A DNA stretch of 21,347 nt from Burkholderiaceae bacterium (GTDB lineage: Bacteria > Pseudomonadota > Gammaproteobacteria > Burkholderiales > Burkholderiaceae_F). The notes under the pieces were generated by a model. The model was not told where the DNA came from. It saw only the letters and a list, made by a program, of their open reading frames with translations, and made no database searches. Location: assembly GCA_013696665.1 (NCBI GenBank), contig JACCYC010000266.1, positions 1-21,347 of the forward strand. The letters are read 5' to 3'. Every line of letters begins with the position of its first letter. Position 1 is the stretch's first letter. This document shows, one piece after another, positions 7,256-14,944 of this stretch. Both the position numbers and the translations under genes were made by a program.

Positions 7256-8218
7256 GTGCGAATCCTGATCGTCAAGACTTCGTCGATGGGCGACGTTGTT
7301 CATGCGCTGCCGCTGGCGGCAGACATCACGCGTGCGCAAACGGATGTCACGATCGACTGGCTAGTCGAAGAAAGTTTTGCGGCGATACCCGCTATGAGCC
7401 GACATGTGGCACACGTTCATCGCGTCGCGCTGCGCCGCTGGCGCAAGCATCCATTTAATACCTCGGTGTGGCGTGAGGTTCGGCTCGCAAAAAGCGCATT
7501 ACGTGCCTCGCGCTACGACCTGGTACTTGATGTGCAAGGGCTGGCAAAAAGCGCGTGGCTCGCGCGCTGGACCGAAGCGCCGGTTGCAGGTTTCGATTCT
7601 TCAACGGCGCGTGAAGGAATCGCTTCGCATTTTTATCAGCATCGATTCCAGGTGCCACGTAACCTGCATGCAATCGAGCGCTGCCGCCAATTAGGCGCGC
7701 TCGCCTTGGGCTACACGCTGGACGGCGCGCCACTATTCGGAATTGAAGCCGCGCGCGCGAGTGATGCCGCATCGGCCGCGGTGCTTCTGGTCAATGCAAG
7801 TCGCGCCACGAAGTTATGGGACGAGGATCGTTGGCTGGCCGTCGAAAGCTGGTTGGCCGACAAAAACATTCCAAGCCTTCTGTTTTGGGGAACGGCGGCC
7901 GAACAGCGACGCACCGAATTGCTCGCGGCGCGGATGCAGCGCGCAACGGCGGCGCCGCGATCGACGGTCGATTCGATTGCGTCGACACTGTCTTCGGCAC
8001 CCGTTGTGATCGGGCTCGACACCGGGCTCTCGCACCTGGCCGCAGCGCTCGGCTGCCCCACCGTGGGCATCTATTGCGACTATGACCCTGCATGGGTCGG
8101 GCTTGTCGGCGATGCCTCGGCAGGCAATCGAGTCGCGAGTGTGGGCAGTGCGACGCAGGCGCCAGAAGTACGCGAAGTGATCGATGCCGTTGAGCGTGTG
8201 ATGACGCGCAATCAATGA
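7256..8218 (+). CDS. waaC: Lipopolysaccharide heptosyltransferase I
   Basis: This peripheral inner-membrane glycosyltransferase (GT9 family) adds the first L-glycero-D-manno-heptose from ADP-heptose onto Kdo2-lipid A, building the LPS inner core. The N-terminus has the family hallmark ILIVKTSSMGDVVHALP. The C-terminal nucleotide-sugar site shows GLDTGLSHLAAALG followed by PTVGIY. The length of 320 residues is normal for WaaC. The start is GTG at 7256, with no strong ribosome site; no better start is seen. Its stop overlaps waaA by four bases (ATGA), so the two core enzymes are co-translated. The preceding 110-base gap contains only the weak terminator after vapC. This is a housekeeping LPS gene, distinct from the upstream O-antigen module. 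Confidence 0.95.
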   Translation: MRILIVKTSSMGDVVHALPLAADITRAQTDVTIDWLVEESFAAIPAMSRHVAHVHRVALRRWRKHPFNTSVWREVRLAKSALRASRYDLVLDVQGLAKSAWLARWTEAPVAGFDSSTAREGIASHFYQHRFQVPRNLHAIERCRQLGALALGYTLDGAPLFGIEAARASDAASAAVLLVNASRATKLWDEDRWLAVESWLADKNIPSLLFWGTAAEQRRTELLAARMQRATAAPRSTVDSIASTLSSAPVVIGLDTGLSHLAAALGCPTVGIYCDYDPAWVGLVGDASAGNRVASVGSATQAPEVREVIDAVERVMTRNQ

Positions 8219-9546
8219 GCGCGGTGCGCGCTGCCTATACCGCGTTGATTTTTCTCGCAGCGCCGTTTGCTGCACTTTATTTGTTATGGCGTTCCAGGCG
8301 CCAGCCCGAATACCGGTCGCATTGGGCCGAACGTTTCGGCGTGGCGCGTTGGTCAACCGATCGAGCGCAGCCCTTGATCTGGCTGCACGCTGTTTCCGTC
8401 GGCGAGACGATGGCAGCGGCACCGTTGATTGCTGCACTGGCAGATCATTACCCGGCACACAACTTTTTGCTGACGCATATGACGCCGACGGGCAGGGCGG
8501 CGGGTGCGGCTCTGTCAGCGCGGTGGCCCGGTCGAGTGGTGCAGAGCTATCTGCCGTATGACCTTCCCTACGCGGTGCGCCGCTTCCTGCGCGCATTTCA
8601 ACCGCTCATCGGCATCAGCCTGGAGACCGAGGCATGGCCGAATCTGGTCGCCAGTGCCGCACAGCAAAGCGTGCCGATGGTGCTGGTGAACGCGCGCTTG
8701 TCCGAAGCCTCTTATCGCGCATCGCTTCCCTACGCATCGCTGATGCGCGAGACCGCCGCTCGATTTTCAATCGTGCTCGCACAGAGCGATGCAGACGCAG
8801 CGCGCATCCGAAAAGTCGGAGCCCCGTGTGTGGAGTCGGTCGGCAACATGAAGTTCGACTTCACGCCAGATCCCGCGATGGTGGAACGGGGGCGTGTATG
8901 GCGCAGTTCGCTCGCTGGGCGACCCGTGCTGCTTTTCGCCAGCACGCGCGAGGGGGAAGAGGCCATGTTGCTGACAGCATTGCCGCAAAATTTATGCAGT
9001 CGCACCACCGTGATCATCGTGCCGCGCCATCCACAGCGCTTTGACGATGTCGCACGTTTGATCGAAGCGCACGGCACGCCGTTCGTGCGCTGCTCGCAAC
9101 CCGACTTCGAATCGAGGTCAGACGCTGCGTTCTTTCTGGGCGATTCGATGGGCGAGATGCCGATGTACTACACCGCCGCCGAGGTTGCGTTCATCGGCGG
9201 CAGCCTGCTGGAATTGGGTGGCCAGAACCTGATCGAGGCGTGTGCGGTTGGGACCCCGGTGGTGGTGGGTCCGCACACTTTCAACTTCGCGCAGGCCACC
9301 GAAGATGCGATCGACGCGGGTGCCGCGGTCCGTGCAAGCACCGCGGCAGAGGCCATCGCGACGATGACGGACATTGCGGATTCGCCCCTGCGGCGTCAGC
9401 GCATGAGTGAAGCGGCATCGCGTTTTGCTGCTGCGCATCGCGGCGCGACGGCCCGAACGCTAGAGCGACTGACGCCTTTTATCGACGCGGCGTCTGCGTC
9501 GCGGGCGGCGGCGGGGTCCGCGTTGCCGGCAGTGTCGGCTCGGTAG
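8215..9546 (+). CDS. waaA: 3-deoxy-D-manno-octulosonic acid (Kdo) transferase
   Basis: WaaA (KdtA, GT30) transfers Kdo from CMP-Kdo to lipid IVA at the cytoplasmic face of the inner membrane, an essential step of LPS assembly. An N-terminal membrane anchor (residues about 5-25) is followed by WRSRRQPEYRSHWAERFG and by WLHAVSVGE, in which E64 is the expected catalytic base. The C-terminal half has the CMP-Kdo-binding GGSLLELGGQNLIEACAVGTPV region. At 443 residues it is slightly longer than the enterobacterial protein, because of an alanine-rich tail. The ATG overlaps the waaC stop. The last 68 bases overlap the 3' end of the convergent tolC gene, so both C-termini are encoded by the same DNA on opposite strands. 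Confidence 0.96.
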   Translation: MSAVRAAYTALIFLAAPFAALYLLWRSRRQPEYRSHWAERFGVARWSTDRAQPLIWLHAVSVGETMAAAPLIAALADHYPAHNFLLTHMTPTGRAAGAALSARWPGRVVQSYLPYDLPYAVRRFLRAFQPLIGISLETEAWPNLVASAAQQSVPMVLVNARLSEASYRASLPYASLMRETAARFSIVLAQSDADAARIRKVGAPCVESVGNMKFDFTPDPAMVERGRVWRSSLAGRPVLLFASTREGEEAMLLTALPQNLCSRTTVIIVPRHPQRFDDVARLIEAHGTPFVRCSQPDFESRSDAAFFLGDSMGEMPMYYTAAEVAFIGGSLLELGGQNLIEACAVGTPVVVGPHTFNFAQATEDAIDAGAAVRASTAAEAIATMTDIADSPLRRQRMSEAASRFAAAHRGATARTLERLTPFIDAASASRAAAGSALPAVSAR

Positions 9547-11116
9547 TGCTGGGCGTTGGCACGGCGCTGCCAGGCACGCGATTCGTCGGTGCACGCGGAG
9601 CTGGCGTTGGCGGAACGGGCGCCGGCAAATTCACTGCAGGCGGGCTCGCGCGTGAAGGCTGGCGAATGTTGACTGCAGGCAGCGCCGGAATAGTGATGGG
9701 TTCGGCCGGATCGAGCAATGCATTGACGGCTGCGATGTCTTCTTCGCCAAGCGATCCTCCGGCAGCCTTCAGGCGCAGGCCCGATAACAGAAAATCGTAG
9801 CGCGCTCGCTTGAGATCACGCTGGGTCTGCACGAGCTGCGTTGTTGCATTTAACACGTCGAGCTGAATCCGGACCCCGACTTCATAGCCGAGTTGCGTCG
9901 ATTCGAGCTGGGTGCGCGCCGACACTTCGGCCGACTCGAGAGCCGTTACCTGCGCCAGCCCAAAATTGACGCCGGTGTACGCATCGCGCGCTGCGTTGGC
10001 CGCGTTCCGGCGCGACGACTCGAGGTCGAAATTGGAACGGTCCTGCAAAGCGAGCGCCTCACGAACGCGGCTTTGAATAAGTCCCCCGGTGTAGATCGGC
10101 ACATTGAGCTGAACGCCGATCGACCCGCTGTTAATGCGCGGATTCAGGTCGCTGTTTTGCGTGCCATTGAACTTGTTCATGTTGTACCCGCTGACGACAT
10201 CCACCGTCGGCTTGTAGGCATCGCGCTGGCGCTGGATCTCCCGGGTTGCAATCTCATACGCCGAGCGCGCAATCTGTACCGAATAACTGCCTGTCTCGGC
10301 GGCGCGCACCCACGCGTTGATGTCCTGCGGCGTCGGCGCCATCAGTGTCGGCCGCTCGCGCAGCGGCGATAGCGTGTCGGGCTCGCGCGCGATGATGGTC
10401 TGTAGCTCGCTGCGGCGGACCAGCAACGCGCCGAGTGCGACTTGTTCCTGCGCCGTGATCTGATCAAATCGCGCCTGCGCTTCGTTGGTATCGATGATCG
10501 TCTTGGTTCCCACCTCAAACTCGCGCTTCGCTTGCTGCAGCTGTTCGCCGGTGGCTTGCTTCGATGCAACCAAGGCAATCAGTTGATCGCGCGCAGCGAG
10601 CACGTTGAAATATGCGGTTGCAACCCGCAGTGCGAGTTCCTGCTGCGACTGTGCCAGCTGTGCTTCGCTCTGCAGCACCGTCAGCCGCGCCTGGTCGAGC
10701 GCGGTCAGGTTCTGTGGGCGATAAACCGGCACGGTAAGGTTCAGCCCGGCGCCATAAACGCTGTAGTTGCTGCTGCTACTGCCGACTTCGGGGATGGATG
10801 ACCGGTAAAGGTTGTAGTCGTAGCGTCCAGTGGCTCCCAGTGTCGGAAGCAACGCGGAGCGCGCCTGCGGCACGCGCTCCTGCGTCGCCAGTTGTAGCGC
10901 ACGCGCCGATGCCAGGATGGCGTCATTGGAAAGCGCTTCACGATAAAGGCTGAGGAGATCGTTGCGTACGCCCGCGGTCCCAACTTCGGCTGCGGTGCGT
11001 GAATCCTTCGGCTGCTGCGGTTGGCCCCAGGCGCTCGTCACCGGCGTGAACAGCAGTGCCAGACTGCTGATCGATGCGGCCAGCTGGCGCAGCGCCGGGG
11101 TTTTTCTTGTTGTCAT
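9479..11116 (-). CDS. tolC: TolC-family outer-membrane efflux / type I secretion channel
   Basis: This protein would form the trimeric channel-tunnel across outer membrane and periplasm for multidrug efflux or type I secretion. Residues 1-31 form a signal peptide: a basic start, a hydrophobic core and a small-residue end near SAWG. Two OEP repeats follow, rich in the long alanine/glutamine helices of the tunnel, with the segment DTNEAQARFDQ typical of the first repeat. The last 60 or so residues form a proline/threonine-rich tail not needed for the fold. ATG at 11116 is chosen because GGAG lies six bases upstream; an upstream in-frame TTG at 11128 would include that site. It follows the rhodanese gene by 12 bases, in an apparent pcm-rhodanese-tolC operon, and its 3' end overlaps convergent waaA. 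Confidence 0.93.
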   Translation of the reverse strand: MTTRKTPALRQLAASISSLALLFTPVTSAWGQPQQPKDSRTAAEVGTAGVRNDLLSLYREALSNDAILASARALQLATQERVPQARSALLPTLGATGRYDYNLYRSSIPEVGSSSSNYSVYGAGLNLTVPVYRPQNLTALDQARLTVLQSEAQLAQSQQELALRVATAYFNVLAARDQLIALVASKQATGEQLQQAKREFEVGTKTIIDTNEAQARFDQITAQEQVALGALLVRRSELQTIIAREPDTLSPLRERPTLMAPTPQDINAWVRAAETGSYSVQIARSAYEIATREIQRQRDAYKPTVDVVSGYNMNKFNGTQNSDLNPRINSGSIGVQLNVPIYTGGLIQSRVREALALQDRSNFDLESSRRNAANAARDAYTGVNFGLAQVTALESAEVSARTQLESTQLGYEVGVRIQLDVLNATTQLVQTQRDLKRARYDFLLSGLRLKAAGGSLGEEDIAAVNALLDPAEPITIPALPAVNIRQPSRASPPAVNLPAPVPPTPAPRAPTNRVPGSAVPTPSTTEPTLPATRTPPPPATQTPRR

Positions 11117-11122
11117 TGCAAA

Positions 11123-11126
11123 CTCC
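11123..11126 (-). promoter_or_regulatory. Ribosome binding site of tolC
   Basis: GGAG on the minus strand lies six bases before the ATG at 11116 and fixes that start over the TTG at 11128. Confidence 0.6.
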
Positions 11127-11128
11127 AA

Positions 11129-11452
11129 TTAATACGTCGGCATTGCCGTATCGACCTGGCGCGCCCACGCATCGAGGCCACCCGTTAAATTGAAAACGCT
11201 GGCAAACCCATGACGTTCCAGAAACATGGCGACGTGCATGCTGCGGCCGCCATGGTGACAGATACACACGACATCGCGCGCGCGACCCAACGTACTCATT
11301 TGCTGTGGAACCGCCTGCATCGGCACAAACTCAGAACCCTCGATGCGACAGCGCTCGTATTCCCAGGGCTCGCGCACGTCGAGCAGCAGCGGCTTCTCGC
11401 GCGCTTCATCGGCGAGCCACGCAGCCAGTTCCGGTGCCGACAGCTGCTTCAT
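11129..11452 (-). CDS. Single-domain rhodanese-like sulfurtransferase
   Basis: This is a small cytoplasmic protein of 107 residues made of one rhodanese domain. The structural motif LLLDVREPWEYERCRIEGS is followed by the active-site loop C65-HHGGR-S71, with the catalytic cysteine that carries persulfide sulfur. Its size is like GlpE. Rhodaneses move sulfur from donors such as thiosulfate to acceptors including cyanide and thiols; the physiological partner here is unknown. It starts at ATG 11452, with TGATG overlapping the pcm stop by one base, and ends 12 bases before tolC, so all three genes are probably co-transcribed. The in-frame TTG at 11455 is an unlikely start. A pcm-rhodanese-tolC order is, from memory, seen in betaproteobacteria, but a functional link with TolC is not established by the sequence. 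Confidence 0.9.
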   Translation of the reverse strand: MKQLSAPELAAWLADEAREKPLLLDVREPWEYERCRIEGSEFVPMQAVPQQMSTLGRARDVVCICHHGGRSMHVAMFLERHGFASVFNLTGGLDAWARQVDTAMPTY

Positions 11453-12114
11453 CAAAACTTGAAGGTCGACGGACGTTCGGCATGCGCCAGTGGTTTCACA
11501 TGGGTTTCGAACAGGTTCACGCTGTCGAATGCGTTGTCTGTGATGCGCGTGATGATCTGCGCCACCATTGCAGGCTCGTGGCCGACGATTGCGGCGAGGC
11601 GGCCCCCCACCTTCAGTTGACCGGTCAGCGATGTGGGAACGACCGGCAACGAGCCGGTTGCGATGATCACGTCATAAGGCGCATCGTCGGCAAACCCGCG
11701 TGATGCATCGGCGAGCTTGACCCGCACGTTATGTACGCCGGCACGGCGCAAATTGTCTTCGCCGAACGCCCTCAGCCTGGGTTCGAGCTCCACCGACACG
11801 ACATCGTCTGCCTTGTGCGCCAGCAGCGCAGCGAAATATCCCGAGCCAGTCCCAATTTCAAGCACGCGGTCATGTGCATGGATCGCAAGCTCCTGCAGGA
11901 TTCTTGCTTCCAGCTTCGGTGCCCACATCAATTCCCCACTGTCAAAATCGCCGATTCGCAGCGGAATTTCCATGTCGGCGAACGCCAGCGCTCGGTACGC
12001 AGGCGGACAGAAGTCCTCGCGTTTGACGACGAACAGCAGGTCGAGCACCGACTGGTCCAGCACGTCCCAGGTCCGCACCTGCTGCTCGACCATGTTGTAG
12101 CGCGCCTTCTCCAT
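11452..12114 (-). CDS. Pcm-like SAM-dependent methyltransferase (protein-L-isoaspartate O-methyltransferase family, divergent)
   Basis: The protein has the Pcm/PIMT fold signature: an N-terminal helix EKARYNMVEQQVR, then SAM motif I EIGTGSGY (residues 86-93), VSVELEPRL for motif II, and YDVIIATGSLP downstream. In the family it methylates L-isoaspartyl residues in damaged proteins. Here, however, the substrate-binding segment that in E. coli Pcm reads TISQP just before motif I is replaced by ELMWAP, so isoaspartate repair activity is doubtful. I therefore leave the symbol empty. Length is 220 residues, close to the family norm. ATG at 12114 is preferred to the ATG at 12132, since relatives begin two or three residues before the ARYNM helix. 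It is the first gene of the pcm-rhodanese-tolC group and diverges from thiD. Confidence 0.88.
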   Translation of the reverse strand: MEKARYNMVEQQVRTWDVLDQSVLDLLFVVKREDFCPPAYRALAFADMEIPLRIGDFDSGELMWAPKLEARILQELAIHAHDRVLEIGTGSGYFAALLAHKADDVVSVELEPRLRAFGEDNLRRAGVHNVRVKLADASRGFADDAPYDVIIATGSLPVVPTSLTGQLKVGGRLAAIVGHEPAMVAQIITRITDNAFDSVNLFETHVKPLAHAERPSTFKF

Positions 12115-12270
12115 GTCTAACCCGCTGTGCATCAGTCGCTCGCTTCAATGGCGATCAGGCAGCGGAAAGTTTATCAGCGGCAGTGCAGCGCGCCTCTCGA
12201 TGTAATTGCATTCCGCGCCACGATAACTGCTGTTCGTCGCATCACGCTGCGATATGGCAAGCTCGCATCG
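12115..12270. other. Divergent intergenic region between the pcm-like gene and thiD
   Basis: This gap of 156 bases must contain promoters for both directions. A -10-like TGTAAT lies at 12201-12206 on the plus strand, with no good -35 at the right distance. A thiD reading frame is open through the region from 12127, but the conserved protein begins only at 12271. No TPP-riboswitch features (paired CUGAGA and GACC-type motifs) were recognised ahead of thiD. Confidence 0.4.
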
Positions 12271-13104
12271 ATGAAACCTGTGATTCCGAATGTGCTGACA
12301 ATTGCCGGCGTCGATCCGTCCGGCGGAGCCGGAGTGATTGCGGACATCAAGGCGATCAGTGCGCAGGGCGCGTACGCGTGCGCCGTAGTGGCAGCGCTCA
12401 CGGCCCAGAATACGAAAGGGGTTGACGCTGTGTTGACGATCGACCCGTCGTTCGTAGCTAGACAGCTCGAAACGTTGTATGCCGATGTTCGCATTGACGC
12501 TTTAAAGATCGGCATGCTCGGACAAGCCGCGGTGATCGAGGTGGTGGCCGATCGGCTCGCCCGGCACGACACTCCCCACCGAGTGCTGGACCCCGTGATG
12601 GTGGCCAAAAGTGGTGATGCGCTGCTTGAAAAAACCGCAATCGGTGCGTTGCGCGAATCGCTTTTGCCACTCGCGACCATCATCACGCCCAATCTGCCGG
12701 AAGCGGGTGTGCTGCTTGAAGCGCGGGCCGTTGAGACGATCAAGGAAATGTATCGTGTCGCCGAGCGGCTGCGTGAGCTCTTGCCATCAAGCGGCGCCCG
12801 ATGGGTCTACCTGAAGGGCGGTCACCTGCCTGCCGGTGACGCGCTCGACCTGCTGACCGACGGTGACCGCATGATCGAGCTCAACATAGCGCGGGTCGAC
12901 ACCAAGAATACGCACGGCACCGGCTGCACGCTATCGGCGGCACTGGCGGCGCTGCTGCCGCAGTCGGGAGACGTCCCCGAAGCGGCGCGCCGGGCTAAGG
13001 CCTACGTAACCGAAGCACTGCGTTATGCGGATCAGCTGTCGGTGGGGGGCGGGCACGGGCCGGTTCACCACTTCCATGCCATGTGGCGCCCGCGCGTGAC
13101 ATAA
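12271..13104 (+). CDS. thiD: Hydroxymethylpyrimidine / phosphomethylpyrimidine kinase
   Basis: ThiD phosphorylates HMP and then HMP-P to HMP-PP, the pyrimidine half of thiamine, in the cytoplasm. It belongs to the ribokinase fold. The N-terminus shows VLTIAGVDPSGGAG, the substrate-binding signature. The C-terminus has KNTHGTGCTLSAAL, containing the anion hole and catalytic region, and the middle segment LDPVMVAKSGD is typical of ThiD. The length of 277 residues is normal. ATG at 12271 is chosen because the family starts a few residues before LTIAG; the upstream open frame has no conserved sequence. No other thiamine gene is in the window. Its stop codon TAA lies within the -10-like element of the following tRNA gene. 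Confidence 0.95.
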   Translation: MKPVIPNVLTIAGVDPSGGAGVIADIKAISAQGAYACAVVAALTAQNTKGVDAVLTIDPSFVARQLETLYADVRIDALKIGMLGQAAVIEVVADRLARHDTPHRVLDPVMVAKSGDALLEKTAIGALRESLLPLATIITPNLPEAGVLLEARAVETIKEMYRVAERLRELLPSSGARWVYLKGGHLPAGDALDLLTDGDRMIELNIARVDTKNTHGTGCTLSAALAALLPQSGDVPEAARRAKAYVTEALRYADQLSVGGGHGPVHHFHAMWRPRVT

Positions 13105-13115
13105 TGCGCGCCCTC
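13100..13115 (+). promoter_or_regulatory. -10 element and GC-rich discriminator of the tRNA-Met promoter
   Basis: CATAAT (13100-13105) matches the -10 consensus at 5 of 6 positions and overlaps the thiD stop codon. It is followed by the GC-rich stretch GCGCGCCCTC before the tRNA 5' end. GC-rich discriminators are characteristic of stable-RNA promoters under stringent control. The -35 is poor (TGCCAT at 13077-13082, with 17-base spacing). Confidence 0.45.
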
Positions 13116-13192
13116 GGCGGATTAGCTCAGCTGGTTAGAGCAGCGGAATCATAATCCGTTTGTCCGGGGTTCGAGTCCCTGATCCGCCACCA
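13116..13192 (+). tRNA. tRNA-Met (anticodon CAU), elongator type
   Basis: The 77-base gene folds as a full cloverleaf. The acceptor stem GGCGGAT/ATCCGCC has seven perfect pairs, the D-stem is GCTC/GAGC, and the anticodon stem GCGGA/TCCGT contains one G-T pair. The seven-base loop ATCATAA has anticodon CAT at 13150-13152, and the T-loop is TTCGAGT. The 3' ACCA is genomically encoded. The acceptor starts with a proper G-C pair, so it is not the initiator tRNA. CAU could also belong to tRNA-Ile2, whose C34 is changed to lysidine; the overall sequence resembles betaproteobacterial elongator tRNA-Met as I recall it, so Met is preferred. Confidence 0.93.
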
Positions 13193-13202
13193 AGAATCTT
13201 CT

Positions 13203-13502
13203 ATGCGAACGCTTGCCGCCCTGATAGTCGTGAGCTTTGCGCTGGCCGCCGCAGCCCTGTCCGGATGCGCGTCGTCGAACCGTTTGTCAGACGGCTCGAT
13301 GATTGGCGTGATGACGACGCAGCAGCTGCCACTGGTCACCATTGACAACAAGGCCTATCGGCTGGCGCCCGGCGCGCGCATCGTTGGAGCTACCAATTCG
13401 AGCGTGACTCCGAACCAGGTACCGGCCAACAGCAAGGTGCGTTACCGCGTGGACGCCGCGGGGCTTGTAACGCACGTCTGGTTGTTGCCCGCCGACCGCT
13501 AG
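13203..13502 (+). CDS. Small putative lipoprotein of unknown function
   Basis: This 99-residue protein has a type II signal peptide: MRT, a hydrophobic stretch of about 15 residues, and the lipobox LSGC with C22 as the expected lipidation site. Residues 23-24 are Ala-Ser, with no Asp at +2, so outer-membrane sorting is likely by the Lol rule. The mature part of about 78 residues is predicted beta-rich and contains LAPGARIVG and a C-terminal VTHVWLLP. I do not recognise a named family. The ATG is only ten bases after the tRNA CCA end and has no strong ribosome site, so expression probably depends on read-through from the tRNA promoter and 3' processing. miaB follows after 47 bases. Confidence 0.82.
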   Translation: MRTLAALIVVSFALAAAALSGCASSNRLSDGSMIGVMTTQQLPLVTIDNKAYRLAPGARIVGATNSSVTPNQVPANSKVRYRVDAAGLVTHVWLLPADR

Positions 13503-13549
13503 GCCGGGCACGTGTTCCTGGGCCAAGCTTCCCGCGCCCCGATCAAATT

Positions 13550-14944
13550 GTGACTGCGCAGAAGCTCTACATCCGCACGTTCGGTTGTCAGATGAACGAG
13601 TACGACTCGGACAAGATGGCCGACGTGCTGAATGCGTCCGATGGTCTGGTCCAGACCGATGACCCAGCTGCGGCCGACGTCATCCTGTTCAACACCTGCT
13701 CCGTTCGAGAAAAAGCCCAGGAGAAAGTTTTTTCCGATCTGGGGCGGGTCAAGCATTTAAAGCAGAGCAATCCCGATGTGCTGATTGGCGTCGGCGGCTG
13801 TGTCGCGAGTCAGGAAGGCGCGGCAATCGTGGCGCGCGCGCCTTACGTCGATGTCGTATTCGGGCCGCAGACTTTGCACCGGCTGCCCGAATTGATTCGA
13901 GCGCGGCGAGCAAGTGGCCGCCCGCAGGTCGACATCTCCTTTCCTGAGATCGAGAAGTTCGACCACCTGCCGCTGCCCCGTGTCACCAGTGCCAGCGCAT
14001 CGGTGTCGATCATGGAAGGGTGCAGCAAATACTGCAGCTTCTGTGTCGTGCCTTACACGCGCGGCGATGAGTTCTCGCGTCCGCTCGACGATGTGCTCGT
14101 CGAGGTCGCCGATCTCGCCAACCAGGGCATCAAGGAAGTCACGCTGCTTGGGCAGAACGTGAACGCGTACCGCGCCGGCGACGACGATTTTGCGAGCCTG
14201 CTCGAATATGTTGCCGCAATTCCAGGCGTCGAGCGGATCCGCTACACAACCTCGCACCCGAAGGAGTTCACGCAGCGCCTGATCGACGTGTACGGTCGCT
14301 TGCCGAAGCTGGTTGATCATCTGCATCTTCCGGTGCAGTCCGGCAGCGATCGGGTGCTGGCTCGCATGAAGCGCGGCTACAGCGTGATCGAGTACAAGTC
14401 GATCGTGCGACGGTTGCGGAAAGTCCGTCCAAACATTTCGATGTCGACTGATTTCATCGTTGGATTTCCCGGCGAGAGCGAAGACGACTTTGAACAGACA
14501 ATTCGCTTGATTCAGGATGTGCAGTTCGATGCAAGCTTCAGTTTTGTGTACAGCAGGCGCCCTGGCACTCCGGCTGCGGACTTCGACGATGAAACCCCGC
14601 AGGCAACCAAACTGGCGCGGCTTGCGCGGTTGCAGGCGGCCATCGAAGTCAACGCGGGCCGCTTAGCCGATGCGATGGTGGGCACGACGCAGCGGGTGCT
14701 GGTTGAAGGCTCTTCCAGGAACGGGTTGAAGGGAAATTCGGGCGAGCTGATGGGCCGTACCGAAAACAATCGAATCGTCAATTTCGCCGGCGCTGCCCGC
14801 GCGCGCGAACTCGTGGGGCAAATGATCGATGTTCGGGTGACGCAAGCGTTGCATTACACCCTGCGGGGGGAACTTCTGGAGCACGCGCCGATCCTGACAG
14901 TGTGCGACGAACAGCCGTTCGGCGCGACGAAATGCGCTCAATGA
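13550..14944 (+). CDS. miaB: tRNA-2-methylthio-N6-dimethylallyladenosine synthase
   Basis: MiaB is a radical-SAM methylthiotransferase that converts i6A37 to ms2i6A37 in tRNAs reading codons that start with U. Three cysteines of the N-terminal UPF0004 domain bind one iron-sulfur cluster (C13 in FGCQMNEYDSDKM, C50 in NTCSVREKA, C84 in GGC). The radical-SAM cluster motif CSKYCSFC supplies C158, C162 and C165. The C-terminal TRAM domain follows near residue 380. The length of 464 residues is normal. The start is GTG at 13550, giving the usual KLYIRTFGCQMN opening. The neighbouring tRNA-Met is not a known MiaB substrate, so that proximity is probably not functional. Its TGA overlaps an ATG of a tiny open frame leading to the next gene. 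Confidence 0.97.
   Translation: MTAQKLYIRTFGCQMNEYDSDKMADVLNASDGLVQTDDPAAADVILFNTCSVREKAQEKVFSDLGRVKHLKQSNPDVLIGVGGCVASQEGAAIVARAPYVDVVFGPQTLHRLPELIRARRASGRPQVDISFPEIEKFDHLPLPRVTSASASVSIMEGCSKYCSFCVVPYTRGDEFSRPLDDVLVEVADLANQGIKEVTLLGQNVNAYRAGDDDFASLLEYVAAIPGVERIRYTTSHPKEFTQRLIDVYGRLPKLVDHLHLPVQSGSDRVLARMKRGYSVIEYKSIVRRLRKVRPNISMSTDFIVGFPGESEDDFEQTIRLIQDVQFDASFSFVYSRRPGTPAADFDDETPQATKLARLARLQAAIEVNAGRLADAMVGTTQRVLVEGSSRNGLKGNSGELMGRTENNRIVNFAGAARARELVGQMIDVRVTQALHYTLRGELLEHAPILTVCDEQPFGATKCAQ

Noticed and set aside
12115..12270. TPP riboswitch ahead of thiD.
   Set aside because: No recognisable Thi-box pairing or conserved motifs, and the leader is short.
13116..13192. Possible integration site: the tRNA gene as attachment site for a mobile element.
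   Set aside because: No integrase and no repeat of the tRNA 3' end were seen downstream. The genes that follow are ordinary chromosomal ones.
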